Assembly: GCA_017427625.1 (NCBI GenBank)
Contig: JAFRSL010000225.1
Coordinates: 1 to 5,925, forward strand
Reading direction: 5' to 3'
DNA length: 5,925 nt
From: Synergistaceae bacterium
GTDB taxonomy: Bacteria > Synergistota > Synergistia > Synergistales > Aminobacteriaceae
Shown here: positions 1-5,497 of the stretch, one piece after another
How positions within the stretch are numbered: the stretch's first letter is position 1
How the letters are laid out: each line of letters starts with the position of its first letter
The notes under the pieces: model-generated
What the model was told of the DNA's origin: nothing
Database searches by the model: none
The model's input: only the letters and a program-made list of their open reading frames with translations
Position numbers and translations under genes: made by a program

Positions 1-1683
1 CGGGGCTTGCGGCTGAATCTGAGGCGGTATTATGATTACGGGCTGTGATGTCTGCGGCATGGCCTGATTTCGTCCCCTGAATATCGGAAGAAGTATCCTC
101 GCAAGTAAGGCAATAAACAGAACTGCTCCGGCGATTATGACATAGAAGCCGTATTTCGACCATCGGTACTGCCAAGCTGACTGCCAAGGTTCGCGGGAGT
201 CTTTCGGCAATTCTCGAAGACGATCTATCTCGTAGTGTATCTCCTCCGGGTCATGGCTCTTGTCCCCGAATAGCTGGGAAACGTAGCGTTCCGGCAAGTC
301 GTCAATCACCCATCTCATGTCCGACAGTGGAAGCCTCGAAGCCGTGTTTCTTGCTGAAGGTGTGAGCTTTCGTGCCATCCATGAAAGAAGCTCCAACGAC
401 TGCGAGTCTGGGCGGAATTTCTCCCAAATGTCATGCGGGAATATCGCGTAGAAATCGAAGTACTGAGTACCTGCGAGCTTCAGCCATTCGTTAGCCTGCT
501 CGATATTCTCCTGCTGTAAGACCTGCATAAGCCTCCTGAAATTCTGAGGTGATGACTCACGGATTCTTTCTCCGAAATTCTCAAGGACGTAATCATATTT
601 GTCGTTCCCCAAGATTTCAACGGCTGACGAAATTCTCTCCGCAAACTGCATGGCCTCAGTATCACTCAATCCAACACTCAGAGACTTTATGCGGGGGTCA
701 GTGGCAAAAGTAACAGCCTGTGCCTTCGTTGCCTGAAGCATTCCGTAAGACGAAACCAGCACGTCCATCACATAAGGCTCCATAACGTCCCAATATACTG
801 CGGGCATCTCGCGCGAATACATGTTGAGGTTGCGCTCAGTCAGCATTCTGCGAACATCGTCCTCAGCATTCCATGCTATAGACGCTACATCATAGAGAGA
901 CCATGCCAGCATCACAGGGCCAATCAACGGCAGAGTCTTTCCGATCGCTTTTCCGACTGCGCTTGCGGCTACCTTCTTGAAGATTACGGCTTTCCCCGCG
1001 TACTTGGCGAGATACTTCACGAGCTGCTTACGGAACAACAACGCTATTCCTCCGGCGGCTGTAGCACCTGTGATTTTGAGGTCGGGATATTTCGTGCTGA
1101 GATTTTCACGGACATCTTCGAGGATTTTAGCACCGCTGTCCTGAGCTGCCGTACTCTGACGGATATATGCGCGTACCATTGGGTTCTTGTCGGCAGCTAG
1201 TAACATTATGCTCGCTCGCCTGTAGAAATCCGAGAGGTCATTCTGCAGCGACTCGCCCCACTTCTCCTCGACATCACGAAGGAAGTCATCGTACTGTTCC
1301 GCGAACTTGAAGGCTATAGCTTCCTGAATGTCATTGACGATGTTGCCGATGTTTGCGCCGAGCTGAAGACCTTTAGTCCCCCAGAGCATTCCGCCGGTCT
1401 TCTCCTCGAAAGCATCATTGATGGACTTTCCGAGCTTCTCAGTCATTCCGAGAGCCTTCCATCTTGCATTGTAGAGACGGAGGAAATTGTTGCGGCTTTT
1501 CTTGAGACCGTCGCGGAAATTCACCCTGTCAATCTCCGAGACGTTCACGCCGATTTCACGGATAGCCTGCTCAATATCGGCCTCTCTTTGCGCTTCTGTC
1601 CGCATGATACTTTCTGAGGCATCGCTTGCCCATGAGCATGAACAAAGTATTGCAACTATAATCAACGACAAGATTTTACGCAT
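1..1683 (-). CDS. Exported helical protein with central glycine-rich hydrophobic segment and C-terminal membrane anchor (partial, 3' end outside window)
   Basis: The reading frame is open from an ATG at 1683 to the window edge: 561 codons with no stop, so the C-terminus is missing. The start follows a strong AAGGAGGAG ribosome binding site (1692-1700, 8-base gap). Residues 1-20 form a signal peptide (MRKILSLIIVAILCSCSWAS); cleavage could be at SWA, or the Cys at 14 or 16 could be lipidated, though the lipobox is poor. Residues 30-200 are charged and helical. Residues 204-219 and 239-272 are a Gly/Ala-rich hydrophobic stretch resembling a membrane hairpin. Residues 511-535 look like a transmembrane anchor preceded by charged and Trp/Tyr residues, and a Pro/Gln-rich tail begins near 541. 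It is a clear paralogue of the gene 21 bases upstream: both carry WGE-x-L, DFY-x-R, MLAWS and NMYS-x-E. I do not recognise the family. A secreted or periplasmic membrane-inserting protein is plausible but unproven. Confidence 0.85.
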   Translation of the reverse strand, partial: MRKILSLIIVAILCSCSWASDASESIMRTEAQREADIEQAIREIGVNVSEIDRVNFRDGLKKSRNNFLRLYNARWKALGMTEKLGKSINDAFEEKTGGMLWGTKGLQLGANIGNIVNDIQEAIAFKFAEQYDDFLRDVEEKWGESLQNDLSDFYRRASIMLLAADKNPMVRAYIRQSTAAQDSGAKILEDVRENLSTKYPDLKITGATAAGGIALLFRKQLVKYLAKYAGKAVIFKKVAASAVGKAIGKTLPLIGPVMLAWSLYDVASIAWNAEDDVRRMLTERNLNMYSREMPAVYWDVMEPYVMDVLVSSYGMLQATKAQAVTFATDPRIKSLSVGLSDTEAMQFAERISSAVEILGNDKYDYVLENFGERIRESSPQNFRRLMQVLQQENIEQANEWLKLAGTQYFDFYAIFPHDIWEKFRPDSQSLELLSWMARKLTPSARNTASRLPLSDMRWVIDDLPERYVSQLFGDKSHDPEEIHYEIDRLRELPKDSREPWQSAWQYRWSKYGFYVIIAGAVLFIALLARILLPIFRGRNQAMPQTSQPVIIIPPQIQPQAP

Positions 1684-1704
1684 TAAGAAAACTCCTCCTT
1701 TGGA

Positions 1705-2916
1705 TTAGTGGCCCTCATAAATTCTGAAGACTGGTGTGATTTCTGGGGATACTGGGACTGTAGGCAAGTCCGACGATATGTCGGGTGATACTTCTGGGAC
1801 TGGCGGGTAAACTTCTGGAAGTTCGTCCGACTCGATCAACATGGCCGCGAAGTTGTCAAAATCCTTGAGCTTTGCATCGCGTATGAACTCGCCGTATTTT
1901 TCCAGAAGCTCATCAACCGTGTAACTCTTTCCGTCCGTAATCTCTTGAATGACGGCTATTCTGTCGGCAAAGAATCTCTGTTCCGCCTTCGATAACGGCC
2001 TTGTGAGTGCAATGACCATAGGATTTTCAGCCAGTGATTTCCCCTTGCTGACGTTGACGGACAGTTGCTCATAGGCGAATATATATGCGTCCTTGACGTA
2101 ACCCTCCATTCCCTCCCAGTATATCAACGGAACTTCTTCGGAGTACATGTTGTTGTAAGCCTCGAAGATTTTGTTCTTGACGGTATCCTCAGCCTCAGCG
2201 AGCATCGAGTAAATATCCCACGCGCTCCAAGCAAGCATTGCCCAGCCGATTACAGGGATTGCAGTCCCGGCAGCTTTCCCCAACGCTGTGCCTGCGAGTT
2301 TTCGACCAACGATTTTGGTTACATAGTTCGTGAGCTGCTTCTTAGCGAGTATCATTAGGCCGCCGCCGACGATTCCTGCGCCTGACACCGCAAATGTCCC
2401 GTATTTCGCTGAGAGTTCCGTTGAGATTTTCGACATTACAGCCCGCCCTTGACTCTCCGTAACACGGTCATAATCCTGACGAAGATACGCCTGAGCCATT
2501 GGGTTAGCCTCAAGCTCGAAGTACATTGCCTCGCTCTGACGCTTGTAGAAATCGAGAATGTCCTCACGCAATTTCTCGCCCCAATTTTCCTCAAGCTCTG
2601 AGAGGAACTTATCGTAATCCCCTGCGAACTTGAACTCTGCTGACTGCTGAATCTTCTCGTGAATGTTGTCGTAGTTCGAGGCCAACTGCATACGCATAGT
2701 CCCCCACATTAGAGGCTCTGTCTGCTCCGTGAAAGCGTCATCGACAGCCTGACGCAGCTTCTTGGGAATGCCGAAAAGTTCCCACTGCGATTTGTAGAGG
2801 CTTAGAAAATCGAACTTAGTCTTTGACATTGGGATACGGTCGAGCTTCACTTCTGCGGGAAATGAACATGCCGCCCCAAAAAGCGAGAAGATTATTGATA
2901 GCGCGATTACCTTCAC
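1705..2916 (-). CDS. Exported helical protein with central glycine-rich hydrophobic segment and proline-rich tail
   Basis: This is a 403-residue protein starting at a GTG. Residues 1-21 form a signal peptide; FGAAC could be a weak lipobox, and FPA is an alternative cleavage site. Residues 30-170 are predicted helical and charged, with the block FKFA-x2-YD-x-FL-x3-E followed by WGE and DFYKR (95-125). Residues 175-191 and 203-240 are Gly/Ala-rich and hydrophobic, ending in MLAWSAWDIYS. Then comes NMYSEEVPLIYWEGMEGYV (256-274) and a Pro-rich end (367-396). The next gene downstream is a paralogue with the same blocks in the same order but with a further, membrane-anchored C-terminal region; this protein lacks that anchor. 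The two genes lie 21 bases apart and are probably co-transcribed. Transcription likely begins at the promoter near 2951-2987. The start is odd, because ATG-ATG-TAA precedes the GTG in frame. The family is unknown to me. Confidence 0.88.
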   Translation of the reverse strand: MKVIALSIIFSLFGAACSFPAEVKLDRIPMSKTKFDFLSLYKSQWELFGIPKKLRQAVDDAFTEQTEPLMWGTMRMQLASNYDNIHEKIQQSAEFKFAGDYDKFLSELEENWGEKLREDILDFYKRQSEAMYFELEANPMAQAYLRQDYDRVTESQGRAVMSKISTELSAKYGTFAVSGAGIVGGGLMILAKKQLTNYVTKIVGRKLAGTALGKAAGTAIPVIGWAMLAWSAWDIYSMLAEAEDTVKNKIFEAYNNMYSEEVPLIYWEGMEGYVKDAYIFAYEQLSVNVSKGKSLAENPMVIALTRPLSKAEQRFFADRIAVIQEITDGKSYTVDELLEKYGEFIRDAKLKDFDNFAAMLIESDELPEVYPPVPEVSPDISSDLPTVPVSPEITPVFRIYEGH

Positions 2917-2934
2917 TTACATCATCAGCTCCTT
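2914..2934 (-). promoter_or_regulatory. Unusual translation start: SD, ATG-ATG-TAA mini-frame, then GTG
   Basis: On the minus strand AAGGAG (2929-2934) is followed by ATG (2923-2925), ATG (2920-2922), TAA (2917-2919) and GTG (2914-2916), all in one frame. The second ATG is 6 bases from the ribosome binding site, which is the normal distance, while the GTG is 12 bases away, which is long. A ribosome starting at either ATG would stop at once and could restart at the GTG. Either this is a minimal leader frame that lowers expression, or AAA/GAA/CAA was recently changed to TAA (or misread). Confidence 0.6.
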
Positions 2935-2950
2935 TTGTTTGAATGAAGCA

Positions 2951-2987
2951 AGTATAGCAAATCACAACACGAACTTAGACGTGTTTT
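2951..2987 (-). promoter_or_regulatory. Promoter of the exported-protein pair, shared-box type
   Basis: Read on the minus strand: AAAACACG (2987-2980), TCTAAG (2979-2974), a 17-base spacer, then TATACT (2956-2951) as the -10. The start of transcription would fall near 2944, leaving a short leader before the GTG at 2916. The -35 region does not resemble TTGACA, but the same box occurs at the same spacing before two plus-strand genes. Matching bases against the copy at 4208: 32 of 44 by my count. Confidence 0.65.
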
Positions 2988-2998
2988 ATTTTGCCGAT

Positions 2999-3029
2999 AA
3001 AAAGAGACCTCCCAGAATTTTCCGGGAGG
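2999..3029 (-). terminator. Intrinsic terminator of the FNT channel gene
   Basis: On the minus strand CCTCCC (3029-3024) pairs with GGGAGG (3013-3008). The stem can extend inward through GGA/TCT, giving about 9 pairs with one G-U and a 4-base loop. TCTC and a run of five T (3003-2999) follow. It lies 7 bases after the channel gene's stop and ends that transcript. The plus strand lacks a T run after the stem, so it acts in one direction only and separates the channel from the exported-protein pair. Confidence 0.88.
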
Positions 3030-3035
3030 CCATGA

Positions 3036-3860
3036 TTATTTCTTCTTGTACACGAACCAGTAGACCAGTCCCACGAAGCCAGCCCCACCGATGATGTTTC
3101 CGAGAGTTACAGGTATGAGATTCCCCGTGAACATGCTCGACCAATTCAGCGCGTCAATTACTGACTGAGACGCTCCGGCTTCGATTGCTTTGGCGACGTA
3201 AGAGGGATTGCACTTTGCGAATATTCCTGCGGCTATGTAGTACATGTTAGCGACTGAATGCTCGAAACCTGAAGCAACGAACGTCCATATCGGGAAGAAA
3301 ACGCAGACCGCCTTACTGATGCCGTCCTTTGCGCCGAAAGATGTCCAGACCGCGAGGCACACTAACCAGTTGCAAAGCACCCCAAGCACAACAGCCGGGA
3401 AGAACGGCAAAGCGACTTTTCCCGCCGCCGCTTTTATGGTTACAGCACCTAGAAGCCCGCCCGTGTAATTGAGCTGACCCGACCATGAGATCAGTATGGC
3501 AATCAGCACGCTTCCGACGAGATTTCCGGCGTAAACTACGACCCATGAGCGCAACAACTGAGCGAGGGTGATCTTGCGTTCACAGAGAGCGAGGATCATG
3601 AGGCTGTTGCCGGTGAAGAGTTCGGCTCCGGCCATAAGTACCAACATCAGTCCTGCCGGGAATATCAGGCCGCCGATGAGTTTTGCGGTGGCAACGTCAG
3701 CGATTGTGTGAGTTGCCATGTTAGATGCCTGCGCTCCAAAAGCTATGAACGCTCCCGCGAGTATCCCGAGAATGAACTGGTTTAACGCGCTGAGGTTGGC
3801 TTTCTTGATTCCGGCGTTGACGGTGAAATCTGCTATTTCTGACGGTGAAAGGTAATTCAT
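3036..3860 (-). CDS. Formate/nitrite transporter (FNT) family channel
   Basis: This 274-residue inner-membrane channel belongs to the FocA/NirC/FdhC family, known as pentameric, aquaporin-like pores for small monovalent anions such as formate, nitrite or hydrosulfide. Six hydrophobic spans are visible, near residues 27-45, 62-80, 105-126, 154-173, 184-213 (interrupted) and 247-270. Family landmarks are present: AGAELFTGNS (77-86), whose Thr83 matches the gating-loop threonine of FocA; CNWLVCLAVW (163-172); GFEHSVANMYYI (198-209), whose His201 matches the central pore histidine; and FTGNLIPVTLGNIIGG near the end. Length is normal for the family. The ATG at 3860 follows AAGGAGGA (3868-3875) at a 7-base gap. 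It has its own promoter and terminator and is therefore probably monocistronic. The substrate cannot be decided here: no pyruvate formate-lyase, formate dehydrogenase or nitrite reductase gene lies nearby. A formate channel is the default guess. Confidence 0.95.
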   Translation of the reverse strand: MNYLSPSEIADFTVNAGIKKANLSALNQFILGILAGAFIAFGAQASNMATHTIADVATAKLIGGLIFPAGLMLVLMAGAELFTGNSLMILALCERKITLAQLLRSWVVVYAGNLVGSVLIAILISWSGQLNYTGGLLGAVTIKAAAGKVALPFFPAVVLGVLCNWLVCLAVWTSFGAKDGISKAVCVFFPIWTFVASGFEHSVANMYYIAAGIFAKCNPSYVAKAIEAGASQSVIDALNWSSMFTGNLIPVTLGNIIGGAGFVGLVYWFVYKKK

Positions 3861-3884
3861 GAATCATTCCTCCTTTATGGGCAA

Positions 3885-3913
3885 ATTATACTTCAAGCAA
3901 AACGCCCCTAAGG
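3885..3913 (-). promoter_or_regulatory. Promoter of the FNT channel gene
   Basis: On the minus strand a perfect TATAAT (3890-3885) lies 17 bases from CCTTAG (3913-3908). That hexamer is the opposite strand of the CCTAAGG box that serves the divergent gene. Transcription would start near 3878, close to the ribosome binding site, giving a very short leader. The -10 is convincing; use of the box as a -35 or operator is inferred from the identical spacing. Confidence 0.6.
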
Positions 3914-3935
3914 TGTCCATGTTAAAGATTAGACT
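3899..3935 (+). promoter_or_regulatory. Promoter of the small winged-helix gene, shared-box type
   Basis: AAAACGCC (3899-3906), CCTAAG (3907-3912), a 17-base spacer, then TAGACT (3930-3935) as the -10 (4 of 6 to consensus). The box overlaps the -35 position of the oppositely directed channel promoter, so a protein bound here could affect both. The evidence is its repetition at 4208 and, on the other strand, at 2987. Confidence 0.55.
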
Positions 3936-3960
3936 TGTCTCAAAGAAAGGCGGTGTGAAT

Positions 3961-4209
3961 ATGTCAAGAGGATTATCTTCAATGAGGATTGAGCGGCTTA
4001 ACATGCTTCTTGGGACTCTGAGGTCGAGGGATTACATTTCGCGTGATGGGATTATGACGGAATGCAGATATACGTCGAGCAGGACGCTTGAGAGCGATAT
4101 ACGATTTCTTCGTGAGGTATTCGGCGCGAAGATTCATTACAGCCGTAGAGTGTTGGGATATATTCTTGAGGACGCGGGGAAATATATTCTTGACGGAGGG
4201 GAAAAGTAA
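3961..4209 (+). CDS. Stand-alone winged-helix DNA-binding protein related to WYL-regulator N-termini
   Basis: This 82-residue protein consists almost entirely of the winged-helix domain found at the N-terminus of WYL/DeoR-like regulators: a first helix (RIERLNMLLGTLRS, 9-22), a recognition-helix region CRYTSSRTLESDIRFLRE (35-52), and a wing with IHYSRRVLGYIL (58-69). It stops right after the DAGKYIL segment, where the regulator encoded at 5498 continues into its next domain. The two start alike (M-x-R-x2-SS-x-RI-x-RL) and share C-x-Y, DIR-x-LR and DAG. The ATG at 3961 has AAGGCGG 7 bases upstream; an in-frame ATG at 3859 would overlap the promoter and is unlikely. It may repress or activate its own promoter and the channel gene, or act as a short competitor of the full regulator. 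It could also be a decayed remnant, but the reading frame is clean and has good initiation signals. Confidence 0.8.
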   Translation: MSRGLSSMRIERLNMLLGTLRSRDYISRDGIMTECRYTSSRTLESDIRFLREVFGAKIHYSRRVLGYILEDAGKYILDGGEK

Positions 4210-4244
4210 AACACGCCTAAGGTGTCGGTGTGAAAAGCTATAAT
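4208..4244 (+). promoter_or_regulatory. Promoter of the LRAT operon, shared-box type
   Basis: AAAACACG (4208-4215), CCTAAG (4216-4221), a 17-base spacer, then a perfect TATAAT (4239-4244). Transcription would start near 4251, about 25 bases before the first ATG at 4276. This is the best-formed copy of the box. No terminator is visible between the winged-helix gene and this promoter, so read-through from upstream is also possible. Confidence 0.7.
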
Positions 4245-4275
4245 TGTGTCAAAACATAGAAAGGGAGCGTGAACG

Positions 4276-4431
4276 ATGACGATACGTGAGAAGATACAAG
4301 CGCGTGAGTTGGAGCGTGCCAAGCAAGATAAGAACGCTATGAACCGGGCATTATGGCGAATGGCTGGGATAATCTTTGCGGGGTATGCAATCGGAACGGC
4401 AATAGCATTGCTGATAGAGAGGCTGAAATGA
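4276..4431 (+). CDS. Small single-span membrane protein (51 aa)
   Basis: This 51-residue protein has a highly charged N-terminal helix (residues 3-24, rich in Arg, Lys and Glu) followed by one hydrophobic span (about 29-47) containing Gly31, Gly36 and Gly40, a spacing that often supports helix packing. It ends with IERLK. GGGAG (4263-4267) lies 8 bases before the ATG. Its stop overlaps the start of the next gene in ATGA (4428-4431), indicating translational coupling. It is the first gene of the operon that includes the DUF1232 and LRAT proteins. No known family is recognised. The charge pattern suggests the N-terminus stays in the cytoplasm. It could be a small accessory or holin-like subunit, but this is not demonstrable from sequence. 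Confidence 0.78.
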   Translation: MTIREKIQARELERAKQDKNAMNRALWRMAGIIFAGYAIGTAIALLIERLK

Positions 4432-4625
4432 CGGCAGAAGAGAGAATATCGAGGCTAGAGAGGAAAGTGGCAGACCTTGAGGAAGAGCTGAATATGGCCT
4501 ATGACGCTCTTGACAAGCGCATAGACGATGCCACATCAGAACGCTCCTACAGACTTGCTATTGTGGGAATTGTTATATCGGCTGTAATCGGACTAGTGCA
4601 GATAGTTATCGCATTATTGAAATGA
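4428..4625 (+). CDS. Small coiled-coil protein with C-terminal membrane span (XhlA-like layout)
   Basis: This 65-residue protein has a heptad pattern of Ile7, Leu10, Val14, Leu17, Leu21 and Leu28 in a charged helix (about 5-35), then a single C-terminal hydrophobic span (43-64) ending in Lys. The layout resembles XhlA-type phage lysis or haemolysin accessory proteins, which pair a coiled coil with a short membrane helix; this is resemblance in architecture, not a proven family match. The start at 4428 is chosen for the ATGA overlap with the preceding gene and GAGAGG (4417-4422) at a 5-base gap; a longer in-frame start at 4353 lies inside the previous gene and has no support. It probably oligomerises and may hold a partner at the membrane, such as the upstream 51-residue protein or the DUF1232 protein downstream. 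Confidence 0.8.
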   Translation: MTAEERISRLERKVADLEEELNMAYDALDKRIDDATSERSYRLAIVGIVISAVIGLVQIVIALLK

Positions 4626-4637
4626 GAGGTGCTAACC

Positions 4638-5027
4638 ATGTCAAAAGAAATTAAAAGCATTGACGACATTGACCCGAAATATTCAAAGGACTACTCGGAC
4701 GATTCATTCTGGGAAAAAGTGAAGGGTGTCCTGAAGAGCGCGGGACTTCCGTTAATCTACAAGGCGTTCCAGCTCTACTACGTCATGAAGAGGCCGGACT
4801 GCCCCATCCACATAAAGGCAGCTATAGTTGCGACACTGGGATACTTCATATCACCGATTGACCTGATACCCGACTTCGTTCCGTTCGTGGGATTCAGCGA
4901 TGATCTTGCGGCAATAGTTGCGGCTCTGGTGATGGCTCAGATGTATGTTGACGAGAATGTTAAGCGTCAGGCACGCGAGGCAATCGACAATATTTTCGGT
5001 GCGGGAACTTCGGAGGGTCTTGACTGA
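4638..5027 (+). CDS. DUF1232 / YkvA-type membrane protein
   Basis: This 129-residue protein has an acidic, soluble N-terminus (1-25), a helical stretch (27-50) and the DUF1232 core at 56-100. The hallmark YFISPIDLIPDF (69-80) followed by VPFVGFSDDL (81-90) is diagnostic of this family. Two hydrophobic segments (about 60-73 and 80-102) surround the signature. Members are widespread in bacteria and generally lack an assigned biochemical role. The ATG at 4638 has GAGAGG (4624-4629) 8 bases upstream; an in-frame GTG at 4629 lies within that ribosome binding site and is rejected. The TGA shares its A with the ATG of the LRAT gene (TGATG, 5025-5029), so these two are translationally coupled and may act together at the membrane. 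Confidence 0.92.
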   Translation: MSKEIKSIDDIDPKYSKDYSDDSFWEKVKGVLKSAGLPLIYKAFQLYYVMKRPDCPIHIKAAIVATLGYFISPIDLIPDFVPFVGFSDDLAAIVAALVMAQMYVDENVKRQAREAIDNIFGAGTSEGLD

Positions 5028-5494
5028 TGGCGGTATCCCCCAAGAACGGCGACGTCCTCCGCGTCAATCGCGGCCTCTACTCCCACTACGGAGTCTACGC
5101 TGCCGACAAGAACCACGTGATCCATTACACCGGCGCAACAGGCCCCAACGATTTCAACGGCATTGTCCGCGAGACCTCACTCGACGAGTTCCTCAACGGC
5201 TCAGAAAATTTCAGCGTCTGCACGTTCCCAGAACACCCCCTGAGTCTCCCGACAGTCCCGGCAAAGAATCCCCTCGCAAAAATCCTACAGCTCGCAAGAG
5301 TCATAAAGCTCATGGATTATCACCTCTATTCCGGCGACGAGACCGTCAAACGCGCAAGAAGCAAGCTCGGTCAGGGCGGCTACAACCTCGCTTTCAACAA
5401 CTGCGAACACTTTGCTGTTTGGTGCAGGACAGGCGTGAAAGATTCCTCCCAAGTCAACAACATACTCAACATAATCACGCACATTCTTGACTGA
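5027..5494 (+). CDS. LRAT-domain protein (NlpC/P60-like thiol acyltransferase or hydrolase)
   Basis: This 155-residue protein fits the LRAT domain, a circularly permuted papain-like fold; characterised eukaryotic relatives move or remove acyl chains of phospholipids and related lipids. GDVLRVNRG (8-16) begins the domain. His20 in SHYGVY and His33 in VIHYTG match the two catalytic histidines, and Cys126 in NNCEHFAVWCRTG (124-136) matches the nucleophile. All three expected catalytic residues are present, so it should be active. It has no signal peptide and no C-terminal membrane span, unlike many animal homologues; residues 143-155 form only a short hydrophobic end. The start shares one base with the DUF1232 stop and has GGAGG upstream (5012-5016). 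Partner membrane proteins in the operon may bring it to lipids. Substrate unknown: a phospholipase, an N- or O-acyltransferase, or a thioester or amide hydrolase are all possible. Third codon positions look more C-rich than in the small genes upstream. Confidence 0.88.
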   Translation: MAVSPKNGDVLRVNRGLYSHYGVYAADKNHVIHYTGATGPNDFNGIVRETSLDEFLNGSENFSVCTFPEHPLSLPTVPAKNPLAKILQLARVIKLMDYHLYSGDETVKRARSKLGQGGYNLAFNNCEHFAVWCRTGVKDSSQVNNILNIITHILD

Positions 5495-5497
5495 GAC

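Larger units (their letters stand above)
3899..4253 (+). repeat. Direct repeat of a promoter region flanking the small winged-helix gene
   Basis: Bases 3899-3944 and 4208-4253 align without gaps, with 35 of 46 positions the same by my count. The longest identical run is CCTAAGGTGTC. The second copy begins inside the stop codon of the winged-helix gene, so that gene sits between two promoter copies. This could reflect an old duplication of promoter plus regulator, or selection to keep the same operator twice. Confidence 0.6.

Noticed and set aside
1487..1708. 73-codon plus-strand frame near the start of the longer exported-protein gene
   Set aside because: Antisense shadow over the signal-peptide region and the minus-strand ribosome binding site; no independent support.
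2065..2358. 97-codon plus-strand frame opposite the shorter exported-protein gene
   Set aside because: Antisense shadow of a gene with strong paralogue support; no ribosome binding site and no recognisable domain.
1..2916. Both exported proteins as firm lipoproteins
   Set aside because: The Cys residues in the signal peptides are in poor lipobox contexts (LCSC and GAAC), and signal peptidase I sites are also present, so lipidation is left open.
3859..3960. Upstream extension of the winged-helix gene to an ATG at 3859
   Set aside because: It would cover both divergent promoters and the conserved box, and has no ribosome binding site. The paralogue at 5498 supports the start at 3961.
3899..4253. 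Mobile element flanked by direct repeats around the winged-helix gene
   Set aside because: The repeats are promoter-like, imperfect, and lack terminal inverted repeats or a transposase; a third copy elsewhere drives another gene, so shared regulation explains them better.
4353..4427. Upstream extension of the 65-residue coiled-coil protein
   Set aside because: The added 25 residues overlap the 51-residue gene in another frame and lack an initiation signal; the ATGA overlap at 4428 is a better start.
4945..5490. A 181-codon plus-strand frame rich in Arg and Pro overlapping the LRAT gene
   Set aside because: It lies in another frame of the LRAT gene, has low-complexity Arg/Pro composition typical of a shifted frame, and no ribosome binding site; the LRAT frame has clear catalytic motifs.
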